DNA of 64,000 nt from Variovorax paradoxus (GTDB taxonomy: Bacteria; Pseudomonadota; Gammaproteobacteria; Burkholderiales; Burkholderiaceae_C), in the NCBI RefSeq assembly GCF_022009635.1, contig NZ_CP091716.1, forward strand, positions 3,363,001 through 3,427,000. Direction: 5' to 3'. This document shows positions 1-8,634 of this stretch, one piece after another. The translations under genes were made by a program, and so were the position numbers. Under the pieces are notes generated by a model. That model was not told where the DNA came from and ran no database searches. It worked only from the letters and a program-made list of their open reading frames with translations. Numbering within the stretch: the stretch's first letter is position 1; the number at the start of each line of letters is the position of its first letter.

Positions 1-1
1 G

Positions 2-313
2 CGGTACGCGCAAGAGCATCCGCAGGTCGCGGCCATTGCCAGGCAAGAGAAGCTGGAAGCATGGCAGTGGGTGCAGAAGCGCTTCGAGAAGTTGGGCGCA
101 CATCGCAAGCAGCCCAGCGGCCTGAACATCTGGACCTGCGACGTCACCGGCCCACGCAAATCGCGGCGGCTGCACGGCTACCTGCTGGCGCGGCCCGAGG
201 CGCTATTCGGGGAAGTGCCGCCCGATAACCCCTACCTGCGTCTCGCCAACGAGGCCCCAACGCGCGAAAATCCCGCAGTTCAAAACGATAACGATAACGA
301 CGAGCAGGAATAG
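2..313 (+). CDS. ICE relaxase (TraI / PFL_4751-like), C-terminal fragment
   Basis: The frame is open from the left window edge to a TAG at 311-313, so only the last ~103 residues are visible. The piece contains the basic stretch SGLNIWTCDVTGPRKSRRLHGYLL and an acidic Asn/Asp-rich tail. I associate this C-terminal block with MobH-type relaxases of PFGI-1/ICEclc-type elements (TraI_2_C region), which nick oriT and lead single-stranded transfer; that assignment is from memory of the family, not a search. The position fits, since relaxase genes of these ICEs often lie beside the integrase end. The gene converges on the regulator that follows, with 24 bp between stops. It could instead be another ICE protein with a shared C-terminal domain. 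Confidence 0.55.
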   Translation, partial: RYAQEHPQVAAIARQEKLEAWQWVQKRFEKLGAHRKQPSGLNIWTCDVTGPRKSRRLHGYLLARPEALFGEVPPDNPYLRLANEAPTRENPAVQNDNDNDEQE

Positions 314-337
314 TAGGCGGCCACGCCCCGGCCGGCT

Positions 338-649
338 TTAATCCTCAGACTTGGGAGGAGCCGGCTCGGCCAGCTTGGCCTCAGTCAGGGCCATCAGGTG
401 GGCGGAACTGCATTTCAGCGCACGGGCGATTTTGAGGATCAAGGGCAGCGTGGGGACGTGCTCGCCGCGCTCGATCTTTCCCATGTGCGAGCGCTCAATG
501 CCGGCCAGGTGCGCCAGCGTTTCCTGGGCGACGCCCTGGCTCGTTCTCTGATCGCGAACGGCGGCCCCAAACGCGATGGCTGGTTCTGCTTCGTAGGTGG
601 TCGTGCCGGTGGGTCGGCCTCTCTGAATTGGGCGCTTCTGCATTGGCAA
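338..649 (-). CDS. XRE (Cro/C1-type) helix-turn-helix regulator
   Basis: This is a 103-residue cytoplasmic DNA-binding protein. Residues ~28-85 form a typical HTH_3 domain: RTSQGVAQETLAHLAGIERS is helix 1 to recognition helix, followed by MGKIERGEHVPTLPLILKIARAL. The N-terminus is basic and the C-terminus short and Pro-rich. Such small regulators near the integrase commonly control ICE excision and transfer genes, but the target here is not shown. The ATG at 649 is followed by a second in-frame ATG six bases on, so the start may be two codons later. It is transcribed in the same direction as the integrase and away from the LysR-like gene. Confidence 0.85.
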   Translation of the reverse strand: MPMQKRPIQRGRPTGTTTYEAEPAIAFGAAVRDQRTSQGVAQETLAHLAGIERSHMGKIERGEHVPTLPLILKIARALKCSSAHLMALTEAKLAEPAPPKSED

Positions 650-763
650 AAGCGTCGAGCATTGCCCGTAGATAAACCACGTTAAACTTAACTCAACAAC
701 GCGATTGCATGTTTCATGCTCTCGCCGCCGCCATGAGTTTCTGCCCTTGGGAGGAAGTTGGAT

Positions 764-1384
764 GTGACATCGATCGATGCCTCCACCGCGATCCGCGTGG
801 CCGTGCTCGGTGAGTGGGTGCCTTCACAACTTGCCGACGTGCTGGCACTGCAGCGCGCCGAAGAGCCGGAAACCTCTGCTGCATTGGTCAGATGCGCTGC
901 GGCCGGGCCGGCGAGCAAGTCGCTGGACGATGGCTTCGATTTCGCGCTGTCGTCCACGGACCTGGAATGGCCTGGCTGGGTGTGCGAGCCGTTGTGGCAT
1001 GACATGCTCGCCGTAGCCGTGGCCAAGCGTTCACACATGCTGATCCATCGCGAAGTGCCGTGCCATGAACTGCAGAAGCAGCCTCTCATCTGTGCGCAAT
1101 CTACCTGCGACGAACCGTGGCAGGCCCTAGTGCATCGGCTGATCGGCGACGCGCCGCACGAGCAGGTCGTGAGCACCTTCGACATGGCGATGACGCTGGT
1201 CGCTGCGGGATACGGCATTGCCATCGCACCTGCCACGCGGCTGGCGGGATACCAGTGCCGAGGCATCGCGGTGCGACCGCTGGCCGGCGCGCCGCCCATC
1301 GTGATGGCCTACCTGCTGCACACGTGTGCGGCCCTGACCGAACCGCAGGAGCGATTCGCGCGCCGCGTCCGCTCCGTTTCTTGA
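764..1384 (+). CDS. LysR effector-binding-domain protein lacking the HTH
   Basis: The ~206 residues align by eye to the LysR substrate-binding fold only: an initial RVAVLGEWVPSQLADVLALQ strand-helix, a central TFDMAMTLVAAGYGIAIAPA hinge segment typical of LysR proteins, and a C-terminal strand. No winged HTH precedes it; the ~100 bp upstream contain no remnant I can read. GTG 764 is preferred because GGGAGG (749-754) sits nine bases upstream; the in-frame TTG at 758 is too close. The gene converges on the integrase (12 bp between ends). It may be a decayed LysR gene or a free ligand-binding domain acting as an anti-regulator; the sequence does not decide. Confidence 0.6.
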   Translation: MTSIDASTAIRVAVLGEWVPSQLADVLALQRAEEPETSAALVRCAAAGPASKSLDDGFDFALSSTDLEWPGWVCEPLWHDMLAVAVAKRSHMLIHREVPCHELQKQPLICAQSTCDEPWQALVHRLIGDAPHEQVVSTFDMAMTLVAAGYGIAIAPATRLAGYQCRGIAVRPLAGAPPIVMAYLLHTCAALTEPQERFARRVRSVS

Positions 1385-1395
1385 AGCCAACCGCG

Positions 1396-3318
1396 TCAAG
1401 GTTCCATCAGGTCTTCGGCGGTATCGGCCGTGATGGCGTCCTGCACCAGGCGCTGCACGCTGCGCCGTACCTGCACCGGAATGTCGGAGTCGTCGGGATC
1501 GTCCGCCGCGATGCTCTGCGCCGCGGTCAGACGCGCGGCCAGGTGCAGGTTCTTCGGGTTGACCGCCTCGATGGCGGCGCGCCCGCCGAGCGCGTCATAG
1601 GGCTGCAGGAGCGCGTGGTAGATGGCCCAGGTATCAAGCCCCCGCGGCACCTGTTTCAGCACGGATTGCACGAGCCTGCGCTTGAGCGGATCGAGCTGCC
1701 AGTCCGGCACCCGCTGCCCGCGGTGGCCCATGTGGATCGACAGCAGGTTGCCGGCCTGGATTTCGTAGGTAATCCAGCGGCGCGACTTGCCCGCGAGCTT
1801 GGCGTAGTCCGCCACCGAGAGGTTGTGGGGGGCCTCGAAGGTCTCCAGCACCTGCAGGCGTTCGCGCTGCACCTCCGACAGCCGAGGCCGCGCGTACTCG
1901 GGCATGCGCACGGCCGACAGTCGCTGCACCGATGCCGGCGCTGCGGGCATGTCGGGCGTCGGCGCGGTCACGATCAACTGCGGTGCCGTGAGGTCGACCA
2001 CTGGCGGCTGCGCGGCCGCCTGGCCAGCGATGGTCGGCAGGCCTTGCAGCGTGATGGTCAGATGCCGGCTGGCGACCTCGACTTGGTTCTGCTCGAACAG
2101 GTCGAGCCGATCGGCCCAATCCTGCATCATCACGCGGCGCTGCTCGACGTACTCGGCATGGTTGTAGGTCGCGCTGATCTTGTCCGGATCGGCATGCGAG
2201 AGCTGGGCATCCACCCACTTCTTCGGATAGCCGAGTTCGTTGAGCGCCGTCGAAATCGTCGCGCGGATGCCGTGACCCGTGAGCTGGTCCTCATAGCCCA
2301 TGCGCTTGAGCGCGCCGTTGAACGTGTTTTCGCTGACGGGATGCTTGAGGCACCAGTCGCCCGGGATGAGGTAGACCTGAGCTGGCTTGCACTGGTCCAG
2401 CAGGTGCCGAACGATCTCCTGGGCCTGCACCGACAGCGGCACGATGTACGGCGGGATATCCACCAGGCGCTTGCGCTTCTTCTTGGTGAGCAACGCACGC
2501 TGCTTGAGCCTGGCCACCGGGATGATCCACAGGCCTTGTTCGAGGTCGAACTGGTCGGGCGTGGCGAAACGCAGCTCGCCGGTGCGCACCCCGGTGAGCA
2601 TCAGCAGCCGCAGGCCCAACTGCGTGTTCAGGCGGCCGCGATACTTGCGCAGCGTCTGCAGCATGATCGGCAGCTCGGGCATGCGCAGGAACGGGTTGTG
2701 ATCAACTGGCGGCAGCGGCAACGCGACGACCTCCAAGTCCTTGGACGGGTTGTCGTGCATGTTCGGGATCGCCACCGTGGCATAGGTGAACAGTTGAGTG
2801 AACCATGTCCTGAGCTTCTCGGCCACTGACAGCGAGCCGCGCTTTTCCACCTTGCCGATGATGTCCAGCAGATGCGCGCGCGTGATGTCGTAGATGGTCA
2901 GGTGACGCAGCACCGGGAACACGTCTTTCTTGAACACGCGGGCGATCTGCTCCAGGCTGGTCTGCCGACCTTCCTCCAACGACAGCTTGCGATGTGTCAG
3001 CCACTGGTCGTAGACCGCCTGGAACGTGTGTTCGCCCGCCAGCACGATGGCGTGGCGCTTGCGCTTGCGTTCCGTGTGCGGATTGACGCCCTTGGCGAGC
3101 AGGTTGCGGGCTTCATCGCGAAGCTCGCGCGCCTCCTTCAGGGAGAGCGCCGGGTAGCTGCCGAAGGACATGCGATCGCGCTTGCCGCCCCAGGTGAAGC
3201 GGAAGTGCCAGGCCTTGGCGCCGTGGGCGGCGACGAAGAGGGAGAGGCCATCGGAATCGGCCAGGGTGTAGGTTTTGCCGGTCGTCTTGGCCTGGCGAAC
3301 CATGAGATCTGAGAGCAT
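1396..3318 (-). CDS. int: ICE site-specific tyrosine recombinase (IntB13/P4-like integrase)
   Basis: This 640-residue integrase is the size of IntB13 from ICEclc. An N-terminal DUF4102/Arm-binding region (residues 1-~95: LADSDGLSLFVAAHGAKAWH, GSYPALSLKEAR) is followed by a SAM-like core-binding domain and the catalytic domain. Catalytic residues visible are R245 (GVRTGE), H349 and R352 (HGIR), H375 (QLSH) and nucleophile Y385 (ATYNH). A ~230-residue C-terminal extension follows, as in the ICE integrases. The start at 3318 is chosen because AGGAG lies ~10 bases upstream; the frame stays open further right to 3507 but without protein-like sequence. It reads away from tRNA-Gly, so the element extends to the left of it. 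It catalyses integration and excision at the tRNA 3' end. Confidence 0.93.
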   Translation of the reverse strand: MLSDLMVRQAKTTGKTYTLADSDGLSLFVAAHGAKAWHFRFTWGGKRDRMSFGSYPALSLKEARELRDEARNLLAKGVNPHTERKRKRHAIVLAGEHTFQAVYDQWLTHRKLSLEEGRQTSLEQIARVFKKDVFPVLRHLTIYDITRAHLLDIIGKVEKRGSLSVAEKLRTWFTQLFTYATVAIPNMHDNPSKDLEVVALPLPPVDHNPFLRMPELPIMLQTLRKYRGRLNTQLGLRLLMLTGVRTGELRFATPDQFDLEQGLWIIPVARLKQRALLTKKKRKRLVDIPPYIVPLSVQAQEIVRHLLDQCKPAQVYLIPGDWCLKHPVSENTFNGALKRMGYEDQLTGHGIRATISTALNELGYPKKWVDAQLSHADPDKISATYNHAEYVEQRRVMMQDWADRLDLFEQNQVEVASRHLTITLQGLPTIAGQAAAQPPVVDLTAPQLIVTAPTPDMPAAPASVQRLSAVRMPEYARPRLSEVQRERLQVLETFEAPHNLSVADYAKLAGKSRRWITYEIQAGNLLSIHMGHRGQRVPDWQLDPLKRRLVQSVLKQVPRGLDTWAIYHALLQPYDALGGRAAIEAVNPKNLHLAARLTAAQSIAADDPDDSDIPVQVRRSVQRLVQDAITADTAEDLMEP

Positions 3319-3557
3319 GAGCCCAACTCCTAAGAAGCGAGTTGGATGCATGGTCCTGTTCGATCCCGCGCTCCTCCAGCAAGAAAGCGGAAGCGGGAAG
3401 CTCCGCTTTCCGATGTACCACTTGATGCACCGTTTTGTACCGGCCGTCAGTGGTTTTCTCTGGAAGTCACTGGATTCAGCGATGGTGAAAAAGCTGAACC
3501 GTGACAATCACTTGCGACGTTCCTCGGTCTTTTCTGGAAGTCCCTGGAAAGTCGCAG

Positions 3558-3575
3558 TGGAGCGGGTGAAGGGAA
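3558..3575. other. probable ICE attachment site (attL-type end) within tRNA-Gly
   Basis: The last 18 bases of the tRNA gene, CCA end included, face the integrase gene. ICEclc-type elements recombine at an 18-bp sequence forming the 3' end of tRNA-Gly. The matching direct repeat would lie at the far end of the element, outside the window, so the exact boundary is inferred. Confidence 0.6.
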
Positions 3576-3631
3576 TCGAACCCTCGTATGAAGCTTGGGA
3601 AGCTGCCGTTCTACCATTGAACTACACCCGC
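3558..3631 (-). tRNA. tRNA-Gly(CCC)
   Basis: On the minus strand a complete 74-nt tRNA is readable, beginning GCGGGTGTAG and ending ACCCGCTCCA with an encoded CCA. The acceptor stem GCGGGTG/CACCCGC pairs fully, the D-arm contains TTCAATGGTAGAA, the anticodon loop is TTCCCAA (anticodon CCC), and the T-loop is GTTCGATTC. It closely resembles E. coli glyU. One C-U mismatch appears in the anticodon stem. The 3' end abuts an integrated mobile element, yet the tRNA is intact because the att sequence restores it. Confidence 0.95.
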
Positions 3632-4261
3632 ATTTTGTAACCCGTTGTCGGGAAACGATTTTCTGGCCTAGGTGCCTGATCTATAAGGGTGACGCGTCGC
3701 TTTGGCTTGATCAGGGAACCCTGACTCTGCCTGACCCCACCCCTCATAGATTTAGCACTTCAGCGTAGGTCTTGTGGGGATCCTACGCTTCGCCCGTCCG
3801 TCACGAGCATGCCTGTGTCGCAGCGACAGCTTGGAGTATACGGCCCCATATTCTTCGATGCTCGCGCGCCAAGGCGTTTGCGAGTGCCGGCGCCTAGTGG
3901 CGTCAGCTTCGAACGTGACGTGGACCCTACAAGTACAAGTCAACGACCACCTTACCACCTACCACCGGGCCGATCGGTTGTTCATCGTGCCAGCCGAGCT
4001 GCCGCGAACGCATTCCAATTGCTGAACGTCATGCTCGGCGCGCTGTCGATTGCTTTCGGGCACATGCAACGACTGGCCCGGTTCTTCGGTCAACTTGAAG
4101 CGTGCAGGGGACCCGGTGTGCAAGATGCCGAGCAGTCGACGAAGTAGGGCGCCGTGCGCTACGCGCACCATTGCTGATCCATCCCCGCCCCGGGGGCGTT
4201 CGCGCTGGGCGCTTTTCGCGTTTTTTACGCCGCCATAGAATGCCCAAAAGAGGGCGAATCG
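3632..4261. other. 630-bp intergenic region, no gene recognised
   Basis: This stretch separates tRNA-Gly from the radical SAM gene. Short frames exist on both strands but none has recognisable protein features or a convincing ribosome site. Base composition is visibly lower in G+C than the flanking genes. A TAGAAT hexamer at 4236-4241 with a weak TTTTCG 17 bases upstream may be the promoter of the following gene. The left part must contain the tRNA promoter on the minus strand, which I could not fix. Confidence 0.5.
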
Positions 4262-5608
4262 ATGATTGATTTTGTAACGGCAGCACGCAACCTTTCACGT
4301 GCAGCGAAGCACCGCATTGTTGCAAGTGCGGGCAAGCATTTGGGGCGCACCGCTGTCCAGCACGCGAAGCCCGTCGAGGTCGTCATACAACCCGAGCCCG
4401 TCATTGAGGTCGAATCTGACGAATCGGTCTTGGCCCGAGCGGAAGACATCATCCAGCGTGCCATCGCGCTCGGCAAGCAGGGCAAGTTCAATGTGGTGCC
4501 AGAGCTTATCTCTGTGTCCGCCACCGAGAACTGCAATCTCAAGTGCGTGATGTGTCCAGGTCATGCAGGGATGGAAGGGCCGAAGCTTTCAGTCGATGAC
4601 GCAAACCAGTTGTTCGATTCCCTTGCGCTGGAAAACGTGCAGTTCGGCAGTCCAAAGCTGCTGGACATGACCTCTGGCGAGCCAACGCTGAACCCTCACC
4701 TTGGCACGATCTACGCTCGCTTCAAGGAGCTTTTTCCCGACGCCAAGATCTCGATGATCAGCAACGGCACGATTCCCGTGCGCGGAAAGATCAAGCAGGC
4801 GTTCGAGCATGCCGACCGGATCGGACTGTCGATGGACGGCGCGACCGAGGAGACCTACGAGCGCATCCGGCGCGGCTCGGTCTACAAGAACGTGGTGCGC
4901 AACGTTCGTGACGTGGGCGAGTTGAAGACGCTCTATGAGAACTGCGAAACCTTGCAGATCATGATGGTGGTGATGGACCAAAACGTTCATGAACTGGCTG
5001 AGATGGTCCGGCTCGCTCATTCGCTCAAGATCCCTCAGGTTTTCTTCCAGGCGTCCGAGGTTCGCGCGCTGATGCCCTTCAACGGCGAAGGGCAGAACGT
5101 GAGTCTGAGCTTGTCTCGCTCGCAGTTGTCACCGCACATCAAAGAGGCGAAGGTCGAGGCCGACCGTTTGGGGGTGCAGCTTTCGCTGACGTCGCGCTTT
5201 GAGTCTGCCTTGTCCTATGACCCGGACGCTGCGCAGCAAACGTTTGTGCGAAAGGCAGTGGGCGATCCGGTGAGCCTCGACGTTGCTATTCGTACCTGCA
5301 ACGTCCCTTGGCTGCACGCACCACGGATCTCCTTGAATAACGAGGGGTTCTATCCGACTACTGTGTGCTGTCATATGCCTAAGGCCGACACTGGCCTGGA
5401 CCTTGAAATCCGCGCGAGGTTCAAGGGCTCCACAATCAACGAGATATTCAACTCTGAGTTCTATTGGGGCATGCGGGCTGGGTTGCTGGACGGCACATTG
5501 GCTGCGGGCGCATGCGATGGGTGCCAGTACCATCAAATGACCCAATGGACTGCGGATCAACTGCGAGAACTCGAGCGTTCGAGCGACAACGTCGCGGCTG
5601 CTGCTTGA
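4262..5608 (+). CDS. radical SAM/SPASM-type protein
   Basis: This 448-residue protein has the radical SAM CX3CX2C motif at C91-C95-C98 (ENCNLKCVMCPG), binding a [4Fe-4S] cluster that cleaves S-adenosylmethionine. A GEPT motif at 139-142 and the SMDGATEETYERIRRG segment around 200 follow the TIM-barrel order of the family. C-terminal cysteines (near 343, 367-368, 418 and 421) suggest a SPASM-like auxiliary cluster domain. The ~80 residues before the motif are unassigned. Substrate is unknown; proteins of this shape modify peptides, sugars or lipids. The gene is followed by a strong terminator and then by a membrane protein in the same direction, so it seems monocistronic. Confidence 0.88.
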   Translation: MIDFVTAARNLSRAAKHRIVASAGKHLGRTAVQHAKPVEVVIQPEPVIEVESDESVLARAEDIIQRAIALGKQGKFNVVPELISVSATENCNLKCVMCPGHAGMEGPKLSVDDANQLFDSLALENVQFGSPKLLDMTSGEPTLNPHLGTIYARFKELFPDAKISMISNGTIPVRGKIKQAFEHADRIGLSMDGATEETYERIRRGSVYKNVVRNVRDVGELKTLYENCETLQIMMVVMDQNVHELAEMVRLAHSLKIPQVFFQASEVRALMPFNGEGQNVSLSLSRSQLSPHIKEAKVEADRLGVQLSLTSRFESALSYDPDAAQQTFVRKAVGDPVSLDVAIRTCNVPWLHAPRISLNNEGFYPTTVCCHMPKADTGLDLEIRARFKGSTINEIFNSEFYWGMRAGLLDGTLAAGACDGCQYHQMTQWTADQLRELERSSDNVAAAA

Positions 5609-5632
5609 GTTTGAGTGATCTGGGTTGCTAAG

Positions 5633-5663
5633 AAGGCCTGCGGCTTCGGCTGTAGGCCTTTTT
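5633..5663 (+). terminator. intrinsic terminator after the radical SAM gene
   Basis: AAGGCCTGCGGC pairs with GCTGTAGGCCTT (12 bp, two G-U pairs) across a TTCG tetraloop, and a run of five T follows. It lies 25 bp after the stop codon. Confidence 0.9.
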
Positions 5664-5691
5664 GCCGTGGACTTTGAGCGGGTAGCATCCC

Positions 5692-7062
5692 ATGCGCATG
5701 ACTCGTTTATCTCTAGGTCGCTTTCTTCCCTGGCCTCTTTACTTCCTTGCGCTGCTTGTCGGGGCGCTGTCAATTCGTGACATACCCTCCGACCCCAGCC
5801 TTTTCACCACAATCGGAAACTTGGCTCAGGTCACCAACCTGAGCGATCCGAAAACCTACGCCGTTGCGGCGCTGGATGTTCACAGGTTCGGTTGGGTCTC
5901 TGAGGTCAATGCATGGATCCTGTCACTTTGGCCTCCGGGATTGATTCTCCTGGAGGCCGGTATTGTTGGCCTGTTCGGCATTGACGCGCCTCTGGTTCTG
6001 GTTCTCCAGGTGTTGGCATGTGCATGTCTCGCCTGGATGCTCGCGCTTCAGCGCGCAGTGCTCGTGCCGTTCGTTGGAAATGTTGTCGCTAGCGCGCTGC
6101 CGCTTCTGCTTTTTCTTTTTCCGATGCCACGGATCTTCTTGCTTCATCCCTATGGGGTGGTGCTTGGCGAAGCTTTCTCGGTTGCGTTCTTTTTATCCGC
6201 GGGTCTGTTGCTTATTCTTGGGGCGCAGAGTCGGCGTCTGTCCACTGCAATGCTCGCTGGCCTGTGCTTCGCATTGGCGGCCTATTTCCGTTCGCAATAC
6301 GAGTCTATTTTGATGGCGACCACCGGGCTTGCTGTACCGGTGTTGGCCTGGTGCTTGTGGCGGCGCGCGAGGCAAAACGGACTCGCGGAGCGTGCAAGCT
6401 ATGCCACGACAGCAAAAGTCATCGTTGTGTCCCTGTTGGTGGCCCACGCAGTCATGCTGCCTTGGAGAGTGCATAACTACGCAGTAGCGCGAAATTTCGC
6501 CTGGGTCCAGACGGGTAATGTGATCTTCCTGAACGGCCTCAGCTCAGACGAGGCCCTCATCAAAAGGGGCGGGGGGTTTGTCGTCGAAGGAGCGGGGAAT
6601 CTTGCGTGCAAAGTCGAGCCCAAATACTGCGACAGAACAGAAAAAGAGCTGTTCCTCAAGGCATTCTTGTCACATCCATTCGCGTGGTATCGAGCCAAGT
6701 TCGCAGCGGCCGGGGAGTACTGGAATACGTTTTCGTTTTCACGCCATCGCTTCACTACGTGGTTCCATGTTCAGGACGATCTAGGAAGTCTGGTTTATTT
6801 CATTTGTCTGATCGCCGTGCCGCTTCTGCTTGTACTCACGCGCAGGTATCAATGGTGGGATCTCATGGCATGGTCGGTCGCATCTCTCTACGCCGCTTCG
6901 TTCGTGATCTTCACGCTGGCACACTTCGAGTCGCGCTACTTCTACCTGTTGAAGATATTTGCCTTCGTCTGGTCCGCGAACATGTCCGCGATGGTTTGGG
7001 GCATGCGAAAGAAAGGCAAGCCCCAAACCGCCCCGCAGTGCACAAGCCCGACGCCTTGCTGA
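5692..7062 (+). CDS. polytopic membrane protein, possible GT-C glycosyltransferase
   Basis: This 456-residue protein has about ten hydrophobic segments, an N-terminal one at residues 12-30 and a large loop (~270-360) between later ones. The order of short first loop, PWRVHNY after a transmembrane helix and HFESRYFY near the C-terminal helices resembles PMT/ArnT-like GT-C transferases, which move sugars from polyprenyl phosphate donors on the periplasmic side. I do not see an unequivocal DxD or DE motif in the first loop, so activity is unproven. The ATG at 5692 is followed by another at 5698. G+C is lower than in neighbours from 10 kb onward, as for the radical SAM gene, which may mean joint acquisition. 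Confidence 0.55.
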   Translation: MRMTRLSLGRFLPWPLYFLALLVGALSIRDIPSDPSLFTTIGNLAQVTNLSDPKTYAVAALDVHRFGWVSEVNAWILSLWPPGLILLEAGIVGLFGIDAPLVLVLQVLACACLAWMLALQRAVLVPFVGNVVASALPLLLFLFPMPRIFLLHPYGVVLGEAFSVAFFLSAGLLLILGAQSRRLSTAMLAGLCFALAAYFRSQYESILMATTGLAVPVLAWCLWRRARQNGLAERASYATTAKVIVVSLLVAHAVMLPWRVHNYAVARNFAWVQTGNVIFLNGLSSDEALIKRGGGFVVEGAGNLACKVEPKYCDRTEKELFLKAFLSHPFAWYRAKFAAAGEYWNTFSFSRHRFTTWFHVQDDLGSLVYFICLIAVPLLLVLTRRYQWWDLMAWSVASLYAASFVIFTLAHFESRYFYLLKIFAFVWSANMSAMVWGMRKKGKPQTAPQCTSPTPC

Positions 7063-7230
7063 CGGGCGACCATGTTCAAGAACTCGACCTTCGTCGAGAC
7101 CGACCTTTCTGCAATCCTCAAAATAGAAATCCATGGCCGTGACCCAATGCGTCGACGGCCATCGCTTTAGCCGCGTTTCCATGGGCTATGCTGCACGGCA
7201 CAACGCAATTTTTAGCTTGGAAACCAAACA

Positions 7231-7509
7231 ATGGAAGATGTGAAGATCCTGCAGATCATGCCCGCCGAGGGCTGGGTTGCCGTGTATGACGGAGGCGACG
7301 ACGGCGAGATGGAAGAGCCTTTGGCCTGTTTCGCGCTGGTCCAGGTCGACTACAAGAATGGCGACGGTCCTCAGACCGAAGTCCGCGGCATGGCGCCCGA
7401 CGAAAAGCTCATGGCGTTCGTGGAAGACGCCGAGAATTTTGTGACGGTTCGTCGCGCCGAAGACAGCGAAGACGACGACGAAGAAGACGAGACGGATACC
7501 GAAGACTGA
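7231..7509 (+). CDS. small conserved acidic protein, unknown function
   Basis: A 92-residue protein begins MEDVKILQIMPAEGWVAVYD, with predicted beta-rich N-terminal ~60 residues, and ends in a run of Asp/Glu (residues 77-92). No signal peptide or membrane segment is seen. The fold hint (short strands with GW.AVYDGG) fits small cytoplasmic proteins often annotated as hypothetical in Comamonadaceae. The gene stands alone between two 120-170 bp gaps. Function cannot be assigned. Confidence 0.75.
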   Translation: MEDVKILQIMPAEGWVAVYDGGDDGEMEEPLACFALVQVDYKNGDGPQTEVRGMAPDEKLMAFVEDAENFVTVRRAEDSEDDDEEDETDTED

Positions 7510-7631
7510 ATGCCTGCGAGGCGCCGGGCAGGTGGCTCCATCGAAGACGGCGTTTATAACGCTTATTGCGATGCGTTGAATACCTAATCTGCGGGATTGT
7601 CGGGGATGTGCCAACGACTCACCATCGGCCC

Positions 7632-8336
7632 ATGTACCTTCACCCCCTCACGGCCAGCCTGCCAGCCGCGGAGCGCGAGGCGCTCATCAAATGCAGCGAA
7701 CTTCGCCACTACAAGCGCAATGACACGTTGCTGAACGCGGGTGAGTCGACCGACCAGATCTATTGCGTTGCAAGCGGTCTGCTGCGGGTCGTCACCCCGG
7801 CGCGAGATCAGCAGGGCACTGAAGTGACGACCGAGTTCGTCGCGCGCAACGACTTTTTCTTCGACCTCTCGATCCGCGATGACCGCTACCAGTCGATGCA
7901 CACGCTCGTCGCGGCGCTGCCTTCGGCGGTCTATTTCGTGCCTATCGCCACCATGCGCGGCCTGTGCGCACGGCACCCCGAGGTCGCGCTCGGCCTTTTG
8001 GGCCTGGCGATGAAGCGTATGGGCATGCTGCGCACCCAGATGCGCCGTATTTCGTCGCTGTCGCCCGAAGCCGTCGTGCAGCGCGTCATGCACCAGTTGG
8101 CGGATCTGGCGCCGTCGAGCGCGGGCGGCTTCGACAAGCGCATTTCCCAGGCGGTGATCGCGTCGTATGCGGGCCTTTCGCGAGAAGTGGTCAACAAGAC
8201 CATGCGCGGCATGGAGAACCGAGGCCTCATGCGCCGCGACGAAGAGGCGCTCTACCTGACCGAGGGCATGGCGATGACCGATTTCGGGTCGCTCCAGGAC
8301 ATCGGCATGCCGCCCCAGACCCTCCGCGCGGCCTGA
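7632..8336 (+). CDS. Crp/Fnr-family transcriptional regulator
   Basis: A cyclic-nucleotide-binding beta-barrel (residues ~10-125; NDTLLNAGESTDQIYCVASG is the start of the barrel) is followed by the dimerisation helix (RMGMLRTQMRRISSL) and a Crp-type winged HTH (ISQAVIASYAGLSREVVNKT, then MRGMENRGLMRR). No N-terminal cysteine cluster is present, so it is not an FNR-type oxygen sensor. The start at 7632 gives 234 residues, normal for the family; an in-frame ATG at 7566 would add 22 unlikely residues. Ligand and targets are unknown. It is probably monocistronic and converges on the next small gene. Confidence 0.88.
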   Translation: MYLHPLTASLPAAEREALIKCSELRHYKRNDTLLNAGESTDQIYCVASGLLRVVTPARDQQGTEVTTEFVARNDFFFDLSIRDDRYQSMHTLVAALPSAVYFVPIATMRGLCARHPEVALGLLGLAMKRMGMLRTQMRRISSLSPEAVVQRVMHQLADLAPSSAGGFDKRISQAVIASYAGLSREVVNKTMRGMENRGLMRRDEEALYLTEGMAMTDFGSLQDIGMPPQTLRAA

Positions 8337-8367
8337 TTTCCGGCAAGATCAACCCGGCGTCGGCCGC

Positions 8368-8634
8368 TCAGGCTCCGCCCCGGGCTGGCTTGCCGCCGTC
8401 GTGCGGTGTTCCCAGGGGCCTCTCGGTGGCTTCGCCGTTCTCCACGTAGTTGAGGTCGACCGGGTGAACGATGACCGCGGTTTCTTCGCCATCGAACTTC
8501 ACCAGCAGGTATTCGCCGCTCGACCCCCTGATGGTGCCGAACCTGTCCTGCAGTTCGACACGGCCGCCGCGTCGCGCCGGGACCTTGAAGCGTGTTCGGA
8601 TGTAAGGAAGACCAACCTTGAAGTATTCGACCAC
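8368..8634 (-). CDS. small beta-rich hypothetical protein
   Basis: From GTG 8634 this encodes 88 residues: VEYFKVGLPYIRTRFKVP, then alternating strands (GRVELQDRFGTIRGSSGEYL, LVKFDGEETAVIVHPVDLNY) that look like a small SH3/KOW-type barrel, then a disordered Gly/Lys tail. GTG 8634 is preferred because CAGGG lies just upstream; the frame is open further upstream but Arg/Gln-rich and not protein-like. No signal peptide is seen. I do not recognise the family. It converges on the Crp-type gene, 31 bp apart. Confidence 0.55.
   Translation of the reverse strand: MVEYFKVGLPYIRTRFKVPARRGGRVELQDRFGTIRGSSGEYLLVKFDGEETAVIVHPVDLNYVENGEATERPLGTPHDGGKPARGGA

Noticed and set aside
3774..4147. Protein gene upstream of the radical SAM gene
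   Set aside because: Overlapping short frames in two phases, no ribosome site, no recognisable protein segments.
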